Shown: piece after piece, positions 55,783 through 64,000 of the stretch
How the letters are laid out: the number at the start of each line of letters is the position of its first letter
Numbering within the stretch: the stretch's first letter is position 1
Assembly: GCF_945859685.1 (NCBI RefSeq)
Contig: NC_079148.1
Span: 27,973,946 to 28,037,945 of the forward strand
DNA length: 64,000 bases
Direction: 5' to 3'
Origin: Eupeodes corollae
Taxonomy: Eukaryota > Arthropoda > Insecta > Diptera > Syrphidae
Position numbers and translations under genes: made by a program
Notes under the pieces: generated by a model
Told to the model about the DNA's origin: nothing
Databases searched by the model: none
Seen by the model: only the letters and a program-made list of their open reading frames with translations

Positions 55783-56335
55783 CATATAAAGCTTAGCTTA
55801 CACAACAACTGAAGCCATTCACAACGTCGTAGATACATCGAATGGGTGCTTGAATATCAAGCGGTGGACGGCGGTTTTTCTAACATTTTCTCTATGGACG
55901 ACACCCATTTCACACTTGGAGTGTATGTCAATAAACTCTTTGGTCTGGAAGTATGATTGGGCCTTACTTCTTCAAAAAAAGATGATGCTGTTACCGTCAA
56001 TCCGGAACGTTATGGTCATATGATAACCGACTTTTGTTGTCTGCTATTGAAGAATACGTGGAATATGTGGTTTCAATAGATGGTGCCATATATCTTTTAA
56101 CTCGAGCGAATAGGGCCTTATTGCAAGTAATTTCTCATCGTGGCGATATCAACTGGCCATTAAGATCATGCGATTTGACCCGCTGGAATTTTTTTGTGAG
56201 GTTACTCGAAAGACTGTGTTTAAGCAAACAAACTTTTAACTCTTGAGCACTTAAGAACCAATATACGTCAAGTAATGGCTGAGATACCGCCCAATATGTG
56301 TGAAAAAGTGGGAGGTCATTTAAATGACGTAGTAT
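55783..56335 (+). pseudogene. mariner-like transposase, catalytic and C-terminal part
   Basis: Resumes with PYK..LTQQLKPF (55785-55820), then across frames DDTHFTLGVYVNK (about 55900, first catalytic Asp region), GPYFFKKDDAVTVNPERYGH (about 55955-56020), MWFQ, RGDINWPLRSCDLTRWNFFV (56145-56195; contains the second Asp region, CDLTxxxFF), EHLRTNIRQVMAEIPPNMCE and GGHLNDVVFHI (about 56310-56340). Same family as 24330-25260. Frameshifts and stops throughout. Confidence 0.75.
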
Positions 56336-56456
56336 TTTTCATATAATTTCAACATTTAAACTTTATAGTAAAAAAGAAATATCATGAAATAAAGTATTTT
56401 ATATGTGTTTTATTTATATTTACTTTGAAACCGCAAAATGAATAACCCTGTATAGT

Positions 56457-58789
56457 TGAGAACACTAAGTAATTGAAATACATCATCTGTACTTTGTAAA
56501 TTCGCTGGCACTTTACCATTTTAAAGAAACTTATTCAAGATATTTTCGCCTGTCCTCCTTCTGTCCCAACTTCTGATTTTTTTGTTAAAGACATGAGCTT
56601 GACCAAACTTTAGCTTAATAACACAAGTCATTTCTGAGATACAGGATTTCAAACACAATTTCCGTAACTGACTGACTAACAATATCGTGTAATTTTGATA
56701 AATGAAGTCGACTGAGAGGGCGTGGTATCCACCCTCATTTAGGATTATTTAGATCAATTTAAGCAAACACTTTACATTCCTATAGAATTATGAAATTTTA
56801 ACTAGTAAATTTGTATATAGTGCGTATACGCCTAAGTGAATTATTCTGTTTTAATTGAATTCTAGTAAATTTAAACTATTGTTTAATTATTTTTTTTAAG
56901 GAAGTAAGTCTAATAAAATAATCTGATCACTTTCAATAAATATCTTATACAAAATTCACCTCCATCGTAATAAAAATATATCTTTTATTTTCAATTCAAG
57001 AGATTATCTTATAATAAATCAATAAAACAATATAATAGCCATTTTCTCCCGTATGAATAAATCAACCGTGTTAAGAAATCCAAATTTTATTTGATCCATG
57101 TTACACACACACACGTGTTCATAATTTAAGTATATTTACTATCCGAAAAACGCCTTAGGAATTTATTTTATTTTTTTTGAAAAATTGAAAGTCCTTTTTT
57201 ACTCCTCGCAATATCATAAAACTTCAGGAGGTTTGACACTTTACACACACCCAAAATACAATTCACACACGTTGTCATTGTCATTTTCATTCTCAAATCC
57301 TGAATCCCTATGATGATGGCATCGTCATCAGCATTTTGTGTGTTGTGTGTCAAATGCCATAAAAGCGGATTTTCCGTATGCGGATCCCATTGCGTGTAAC
57401 CACCAACTTCCGAGGGTTTGATGTTGTTCCGGACTTTGGGGTACAATAAAGAAATATTTTTATTGCTAAGGCAACACATACACATACACTTTCTCTATAT
57501 GACATCGTGCAGTAAATTCAAATTTGCAGTGCCCCAAAAATTATCCTTTAGGGAGAAAACACAATTCAACTCGCAAAAGAGTAAAGATCAACATTTTGCA
57601 AGCAATGATTCGCTTAACAAAATGTCCTTCGTCCTTGTGGTGTTTAGTATTAAAAGGGAGGCATTTAAGGAAATCCAAAAACTTGCTTCTTTACACATAA
57701 ACGAACATGTGTGTATAGAATATCATCGGAGTTGTTCTATCCTTTCTCGGGACGCGCCAAACGCATACGACTCCTGTGGCAAGAGTCGAAAAGGATAGTT
57801 TCTGGTTATTTATTCGTTTGATGATTGGCAGGAACAAGCAAAAGGCTTAGACGCTTTCCACTCTTAAGAACGCACCATCAACTACTGAGAACTACACTTA
57901 TTCGGTATGAGAACGAGGAAATAAATTTTGATTTTCATCATCAGACAGGATACACATTGTCGACATTAACTTCACATACATTCTTGTTCGAAAAATTTCA
58001 ACCCTGAACACGAATAAGGATAAGGACTTGGAAATGTTGTGGTTCGTTTTGCGATGCTATGCGATTTTGGTGGTAATGGTGAAGGTGGCTAGAATGTTTA
58101 ATGTTTCTCTTTAGTGCACACGGTCGAGTGGCGATTATTCAAATTTTATGGACGCGTCCATCCGATAGAGCTTACAGCTGCTTAAGTTCAACTTAACTCA
58201 GCTCAGATCATTGTCGAGTTTGGTGCGGTGCGGTTCGGTTCAGTGTGGTGTTGCACGTTGTAAGAATAATAAATGAGTTCGTAAGTTAAAACTCATATCC
58301 TGGCTAGACAAGGTAGGTAAAGGTATCCTCATTTTTGTTTTGGAAATCAGAAACTAGGTGCAAAATAAATGAAAGCGGTTATCCTCGCACGATAAATGTT
58401 CTGAATGATGTGTGAATGTATGAGAAAAATCTTAAAACCTTATAAATTAACTCAAGGTTAGGGAGGAAAGATTTAACACGTAATTCTACTGATTCAAATT
58501 TGTGACTTATTTTCTTTTTATGGGGTAAATCTTTTAATTTTAAAAAGTTCTAGAAGTTTCAGATGAGCCAGCTTTAATGAGGTTATTTGGAATTACGTAG
58601 ACATAAGTCGAAAACAAGCGTCAAATGTCAATGGACTGAACAAAGCTGTTATGAAGAAAATAATTGTTGGCTTCAAAACGTTTAGTTCCTTAAAGAATTT
58701 CTTTCAGTTTAATTAAGCAAAGTTATATGAATGGTAAAATTGTTTTTTTTACTTCCAGAAATATTTGTGTTAAACTTGGTTATTAAATA
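56457..58789. other. noncoding region, possibly host upstream or first-exon sequence
   Basis: No TE protein signal. A CA microsatellite lies at 57101-57118. 58040-58290 is less AT-rich and ends with TTCAGTGTGG (initiator-like) and TTCGTAAGTT (donor-like), a possible but unproven first exon. The open frames at 57168-57798 have no motif support. Confidence 0.4.
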
Positions 58790-60930
58790 CAATAATGAGT
58801 TTGACAATGAATACATTTATGGATACAAAATAAAACATCCACATTAGAATCGCTGCTGAGAGTAGTGAAATTCTGCTGTAAATAGAGATTTGACGTAATT
58901 TCGAGTATCAAAAGCAAATCTCGACTCTTTCATTCTTAGAAATTGATAGGTTTGATACTCGATAGCTGTGATCGTAGAGTAGTGTCCAACGTACTAAACA
59001 CTACGACACGGTAACGTCACTAAACATAAGCGTTGATAACTCAACAAAACTCCTTTTTAAATTTCGTTTATCAACAATTATAAAAATAGTTATCGTAGCA
59101 TGATATTAAGTGCGTTGGACTGTCATGCCAAAGACCTTGGGTTCGATCCCTACTAATGCCATCTAAAGTTTTTTTTTCACGGGTATTGTCTCTTGGGAGG
59201 AATTGACAAATTTTCCAAGAGTAATTCTTTTCAAATCAACCCTTAGGATTCAGCTTAAAAATGTAGGTCCTCTCCATCCCTGACAACCGTACGCCCTAGT
59301 TCTCAACGGACTTTTGCGTGACCTAATTTATTTATTTAATACTTGTAAATACAAATTGAGTTTAATAATTGCAAGGTGACTCAACTTCAGGTTTTTAATT
59401 TATACGGAAATTGACGTAGGAAACAAATAAGTGTCAACAAGAAACTAAGACCATAATCTACGAACAAGTCCCTTTCCTTAGTTCTTAGTTCTTATGACAT
59501 TTGGATTCAACAAAAGTACAAATTATTATTACAATTTTGTTACGATACCCGCTTAACATTATTTTTTTTTAATTATTCTGACATATGTAACACTTTTAAA
59601 TATAAAAACCGCATTGCTATGGATGGGGTTTTTGGGCAACTTCCTGAAACCCAAAAAATGGATATTAATTCAGAGAATGATAACTATCTGTTCGTTGTGG
59701 TATCGGGTTTTCTAATATGTATTTAACAACTTTGAATTTAATTTGTGAACGCACCCTTTCATTAATCATCGAACTGTCACTGTCAATTTATTCAGTAAAC
59801 TCAACATTTGTGTTACATATTCGTTGTGTGATATTGCTGTGTCAGTGCCACAAGGAGTTAACCGAAGTGTAAAAACATACTGATGTTGTTTCCAAATCAG
59901 TCTATTTCACTATGTTTTCCATAATTATGCATCAGAAGAATTGAAGCCGATTGGCCATTTGAAGTTGTTTAATACAATTATGCCAATTGCCAATGAATAA
60001 ATTTATGAATACAAAATAAAATATCCGCATTAGAATCGTTTCCGATAAAAGTTAAAGCGAAATTCTGCTTTAATTAGAGAATTGACTTAATTTTGAGTAT
60101 TAAAGCAACTGTTGACTCTTTCATTCTTCGAAGTTGATAAGTTTGATACTCGATGGCTGTGATCGTAAAGTACTGTCCAACATACAACATACACTACGAT
60201 ACGACGACGTCTATCAATATAAGCATTGATAACTCAACAGAATTTTTTTTAAATATATTTAAACTAATTTTTGCTAGTGCTTTTTTAGTTAGCTCGCGGA
60301 TCAACATTTTTCTATTAATAATAGTAAATAAAAATAATGTACGGAAATTGATATATGCTACATAATTATTTGATATTTGAACAAAAGTAATTGTCAACAA
60401 GATACAAGAAACTTAGACCATAATCTACGAACGAATCCCTTTTCTCCAGTTCGTATGACATTTGGATTTAACGAAAATAGAAATTATTATTGAAATTTCG
60501 TTACGATATTCGCTGAAATTTAGTTTTAATTATACTGAAAAAAGTGTTTAACTTTTAAATATAAAAACCATATTGCTCTGGATTGGGTTCTTGGGCAATT
60601 TTCTGAAACACAAAAAAGGATATTAATTCCAAGTATGATATTTCTATGATCGTTTTGATATTCGGTTTTCTAATACGTATTTACAACATTTTTGAATTTA
60701 ATTTATGAACGCACCCTTGCATTAATCAGCGCACTGTCACTGTCAATTTATTCAGTAAACTCAACATTTGCGTTACATATTCCTTGTGTGATGTTGCTGC
60801 GTCAGTGCCACAAGGAGTTAATCGAAGTGTAAACAAATATCGCTGTTGTTTCCAAATCAGTCTGTTCCAATGTGTTCTCCATAACTATGCATCAGAAGAA
60901 TTGAAGCCGATTGGTCATTTGGGCAAGTTT
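58790..60930. repeat. tandem duplication, ~950-bp unit, first copy carrying a SINE
   Basis: Unit 1 (about 58790-59965) and unit 2 (about 59966-60930) share blocks in the same order: GGATACAAAATAAAACATCC / GAATACAAAATAAAATATCC, TTGATACTCGAT(A/G)GCTGTGATCG, TAAGCGTTGATAACTCAACA, GACCATAATCTACGAAC, ATATAAAAACC(G/A)(C/T)ATTGCT, GTCACTGTCAATTTATTCAG, CAGTGCCACAAGGAGTTAA, ATGCATCAGAAGAATTGAAG. Divergence is roughly 10-15% by eye. Offset is about 1187 before the SINE and about 960 after it. No gene is recognised in it. Confidence 0.85.
59092..59335 (+). mobile_element. tRNA-type SINE, copy 5
   Basis: Head GCATGATATTAAGTGCGTTG, box B GGGTTCGATCCC (59140-59151), body TTTTTTTTTCACGGGTATTG and AGGAATTGACAAATTT, 3' end CTAGTTCTCAACGGACTTTT and an ATTT-repeat tail (59325-59337). 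It lies only in the first unit of the tandem duplication, so it inserted after the duplication. Confidence 0.82.
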
Positions 60931-61302
60931 TTAAATCTTTATTGGAAACTCCTTTACTTTGGAGTTGCATAAACTTTTTGTTTTTTGTTGGTTAAACGAA
61001 GGCATTCCGCTTTTCAACAATACGGCTGAGATTTTGTTTTACAATAGCCAATTTTAGTTAAATTTAGTAGTGTCAAAAAGTATCAAACATAAACATCAAC
61101 TTGGTCAAAATTATAAATCATTGAAAAAGTATTGAGGTGGGTTGTGGTTTCTCATTAAGCCTTCCCAACTACTATAGCGTGTTCCACACAGTATTTATGG
61201 CGAAAAAGAAGCCTTGTACTGTCCACATCTAAAATCCAAATATTCTCAGACAACCAGAGTGCCATACGATCCATGAACTTAGTCTCAAAAAAAATAAATT
61301 GG
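60931..61302. other. noncoding spacer
   Basis: No firm feature. Minus-strand translation near 61220-61150 (GFFFAINTVWNTL) vaguely resembles the end of a Jockey-like ORF2, too little to call. Confidence 0.35.
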
Positions 61303-61655
61303 GTTGCGCCAAAGTCCGTCAAGAACTAGGACCTAGTGACTAACAACTTTCAACCATTCTTGTGTGCAAGTACTGTAATAGTGGTGTATTAATAACAGAT
61401 ACATAGTTTGTAGTTGATGGATATTGACCCGAACGACTAATTTGAGAAAGGACTTTTCATGACAAGAATAACTCTTGGAGGATTTGTCAATTCCTCTAAA
61501 GAGGCAGTGTCGTTGAAAAAAACTTTTGATGGCACAGGCAGGAATTGAACGCAAAACGTCTTGCATTACAGTACAGCGCACTTTTTTTTGTAAATTCATT
61601 TTTACTAGCTCACTCTTAAAGAGTCCAACACACTAACCAACATGCAACGACAAAC
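61303..61655 (-). mobile_element. tRNA-type SINE, copy 6, with a small insertion in its head
   Basis: The minus-strand reading ends in GGACTTTGGCGCAACC (61326-61305) after GGTCCTAGTTCTTGAC, with the body (CTTTAGAGGAATTGACAAAT, AGAGTTATTCTTGTCATG) and head (GTTCAATTCCTGCCTGTGCC) in family order. The head is interrupted at 61582-61624 by a T-rich segment, and the flanking head sequence (CAGTACAGCGCAC / AGTCCAACACAC) looks duplicated, suggesting a tiny secondary insertion with its own target duplication. Confidence 0.78.
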
Positions 61656-61716
61656 TCTAAAACAGACTAGAACTGCCTGATAAGAAAGCACGCCACGCTA
61701 TTTAGCGTGTTCTTAT

Positions 61717-62021
61717 TGGCTGAAACACAAACACGCTTCAGCTTCGGCTCCGCCTAACATTTACGCTATCATGCTATCACAATGGAGCTTCGACCTCACG
61801 TTTCGTTTGACAATCGTAAGGAAAAGAACGTAATGTAACGTAATGTGACTCCAAACATTTGCTTTGTCTGACAGCTCATCAGCTGTAAAAAAAATGTCAA
61901 CAAACAAAATATTTGCTCTTTGGAGGGATGAAATCATAGAAATGTCATTCAAAGCAACCTCAAAGCAGGCCTAACGTAACGCAGACGAAGCCGAAGCTGA
62001 AGCGTGTATGTGTTTCAGCCA
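61717..62021. mobile_element. MITE with 32-bp terminal inverted repeats
   Basis: Left terminus 61718-61749 begins GGCTGAAACACAAACACGCT and its complement lies at 61989-62020 with one mismatch (A/T). Total length is about 305 bp and no protein is encoded. The target-site duplication is unclear (possibly TAT), so the superfamily is not assigned. The terminal repeat itself carries short internal GCTTC(A/G)GCT repeats. Confidence 0.72.
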
Positions 62022-62034
62022 TATATGGCTTTAG

Positions 62035-62315
62035 CAGAAGCTGTGTTGCCGAGAAGAAGAAACAGTTATTCACGTCCTCTGTGCAAGCCCTGCTCTAGCT
62101 CAAAAACAAAAGACATGTCTAGGAAAATTCTTCTTTAACGATCAAAACAATCACAAACACACTTACATAATAGGTCTTTCACGTTTCATAAGGCACTCCA
62201 ATTGCTTTCATTGAACTCATAAGAAGGACGGTATCACAATGGGCTAACAACTCGCCCAAGTGCGGTCCTACTCGATTCTGGACAACCACTTAAACCTCAT
62301 CTAACCCTAAGTAGT
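62035..62315 (+). mobile_element. 3' end of an I/R1/LOA-type LINE
   Basis: EEETVIHVLCASPALAQKQK (62050-62110) and IIGLSRFIRHSN (62170-62205) match the C-terminal zinc-knuckle-like tail that follows RNase H in such LINEs. The 3' UTR GGACGGTATCACAATGGGCT and an AACCTCATCTAACCC end at about 62310 also fit. Related to LINE-F at 36396-37445, but probably a separate copy. Confidence 0.65.
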
Positions 62316-63469
62316 GTCAAATGAATTTATCTGTATCATTATATCCCTGACTTTAAACACTTACTAATTATTTAGACTCATAAATTAAGAGTAATGCACA
62401 TAAAAGCAGGTTAAACTTTGACATGCATCAGTGCGATTTTATAAACTGAATATTATAATATCCTTTTATGAGTGTATGCAAATAATATACAAATAAACTT
62501 TGTATTATAATTTTGAATACCCATAGACATCAGGACGAATAAAGATACCTTAATGTGTAAGTAAAGTACAGGTACAGGTACAGTACATACATATATATTT
62601 TAAACCCATCAAATTTGAATACAATAATACATAATAATTATAATTAGATTCCACGCAAAACTATATGCTGTGTTTCGCAAGTTAACATGTTTGATAAATA
62701 GGAAGTGCTTAGTTAGCATTTAGAATTAGAATTAATTCCAAACGGAAATGTGCTGTTTAAGGAGGAATGCATTGATTGCAATTATTATTATTATTATTAT
62801 AACGCACGCACCATATACGTCGTCGTACGCACAACGTATAGTTATAGGTGACAGATGAAGTGCACGCATAAGCACATGGTACTTAGGAGACACCAAGTCA
62901 GCATTATATGAGAGAGAGGATGACACATTTCAAGCAATTAGGGTGATGACGAACAATATATTGTGTTAAGGTATGCATAGAGTTGAGGTGCAACTCAGCA
63001 GTGGATGGCGTTTTAGTTGGTAGTGTCAAATTTAATTTGGTGACAATGCAGAAACGTGCGAATTTACCTAAAGGGTTTTAAGTCAATTTTGATATAAATA
63101 CGTATAGTTACCAGCATGAAGAACTAATATGTACTAAACTAAGTAATATGAGTTGAAATTGAATAAAACATTCATTAAAAGCCTTGACATTTAAATCTTA
63201 CCAGGGGTTTAGACATCAGGATTTCCTAAAAGTCTCGCTGTCAAAAATAAACCTAATATTGGTACAATAGAAAAAACACGATATTATTTCTGAAAACTTA
63301 ATATTCACTTTTCAAAAAAGCTGAATGAAAAGTTCCTATTTCCTGTTTTTTTTATTTTTACCACACTTTATTTTAACAGCTTATTCCCTTTCGTTAGGCG
63401 AAAAGGACTTAGGTCGAAAACGGTTCACACAGACTCAATGAACTTAAGACATTAATATCAGACTAAAAA
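62316..63469. other. noncoding region
   Basis: AT-rich sequence with a TTA/ATT trinucleotide repeat. No genes recognised. Confidence 0.4.
62780..62802. repeat. ATT trinucleotide microsatellite
   Basis: Seven uninterrupted ATT units. Confidence 0.85.
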
Positions 63470-64000
63470 AGATGCTGGGATGCAACCAACGTCCCACACT
63501 GATAACTTCCCATCCCGTAATTTGATTTGTCTTGCTTGAAAGTTTATAGGTTTTCGTGTTGGGTTAAAAAAGTTGTCAGTTGAATTATTCTTGAAAATTT
63601 TAAAATAACCAACAATATTTTTCATATCAAGAAAGATAAATTTTTACCAATTTTAGTAGCATTTCTAAAATTTTTACAAATTCGACGAATGAAATTAGTT
63701 TGAGACATATCAAGAACCGAACATCAATTTAAACTAAATTTGGATACTAGTTTTTGTAGATTTTATTTTTTTTATGAATCTTTTTATGGATTTTTATAAA
63801 AAAAATTACTGAATACCGAAAACAATACTTTCTGTGATATAAAAACAATGTGAAGACAATTTTTAAAAAGCTTTTCGAGCCGAAAGTAAATTTTTACCAT
63901 GTTTTAGTAATGCTTTTATGTCAGGTTTTTAGTTTTTGTAAAAAAAAGCTGTCAATTAGATATTCCAAACTTTTGAGAAAATATCTGAGTCGAAAATCAA
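63470..64000 (-). repeat. dispersed AT-rich repeat family R, copy D (minus strand), cut by window edge
   Basis: Starts with GTCCCACACTGATAACTTCC (63489-63510), the complement of the end of copies B and C, followed by TTTGTCTTGCTTGAAAGTTT and the internal blocks in reverse order up to the right edge. Confidence 0.7.

Larger units (their letters stand above)
53600..56456 (+). mobile_element. Tc1/mariner-like transposon split by LINE-H
   Basis: Transposase sequence occurs before (53612-53891) and after (55783-56335) a minus-strand LINE. The 3' end of the transposon is probably the GGTTATTCATTTTGCGG-like sequence read on the minus strand at 56456-56430 (AAAATGAATAACCCTGTA on plus). No matching left inverted repeat was found, so the left boundary is uncertain. 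Confidence 0.72.

Noticed and set aside
57168..57798. Open frames of 105 and 126 codons on opposite strands
   Set aside because: No motifs, overlapping each other, likely chance.

Overview
Eukaryotic nuclear DNA, most likely from an insect and plausibly a fly (Diptera). It is AT-rich, has no operon structure and no long host gene that I can recognise. Almost all protein-coding signal comes from transposable elements (TEs) of kinds common in insects: LINEs of at least seven families, Tc1/mariner-like transposons, a Helitron, a Penelope-like endonuclease, SINEs and MITEs. The assignment to flies rests on this repeat content and AT-richness only and is an inference.

Layout. 1-2345: end of a LINE with a PHD-finger ORF1 (LINE-A), minus strand, running off the window. 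3654-4139: hAT-like MITE. 4243-5837: decayed RTE-clade LINE (RTE copy 1) carrying a tRNA-type SINE. 6318-6885: array of degenerate AACC(A/T)GGGTT motifs, split by a 5S rRNA-derived SINE. 9050-11357: broken gene of an uncharacterised invertebrate family. 11691-12116: 142-bp tandem repeat. 12285-17560: fragments of three LINEs and another SINE. 17560-23595: mostly unannotatable noncoding DNA with microsatellites. 24330-25260: wrecked Tc1/mariner-like element with an exact 104-bp internal duplication. 28322-32022: Helitron remnant on the minus strand holding decayed helicase sequence, a Myb/SANT-like fragment, and a nested young RTE copy (copy 2) with a 13-bp target-site duplication. 32095-38620: mariner, Penelope and LINE remnants in series. 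41690-50302: RTE copy 3, a dispersed AT-rich repeat split by a second LINE-A copy, and RTE copy 4, whose ORF2 is intact (46739-49774) and which sits between two ~500-bp direct repeats. 50640-56456: a LINE-B copy, then a mariner-like element split by a Jockey-like LINE. 58790-60930: a ~950-bp tandem duplication with a SINE in one copy. 61303-64000: SINE, MITE, LINE 3' end, and a fourth copy of the dispersed AT-rich repeat.

How the parts relate. The tRNA-type SINE (six copies or fragments) ends in the same ~32 bp as the RTE element's 3' end (27-28 of 32 bases identical). This is the classic signature of a SINE mobilised by a partner LINE. RTE copies 2 and 4 differ at only about 9 of ~1160 positions and copy 4 retains all endonuclease and reverse-transcriptase catalytic motifs I looked for, so it is the best candidate for a recently active element and for the machinery that moves the SINE. 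Several nestings give a relative order: Helitron before RTE copy 2; mariner before Jockey-like LINE-H; tandem duplication before its SINE; motif array before the 5S-SINE; dispersed repeat copy C before LINE-A copy 2.
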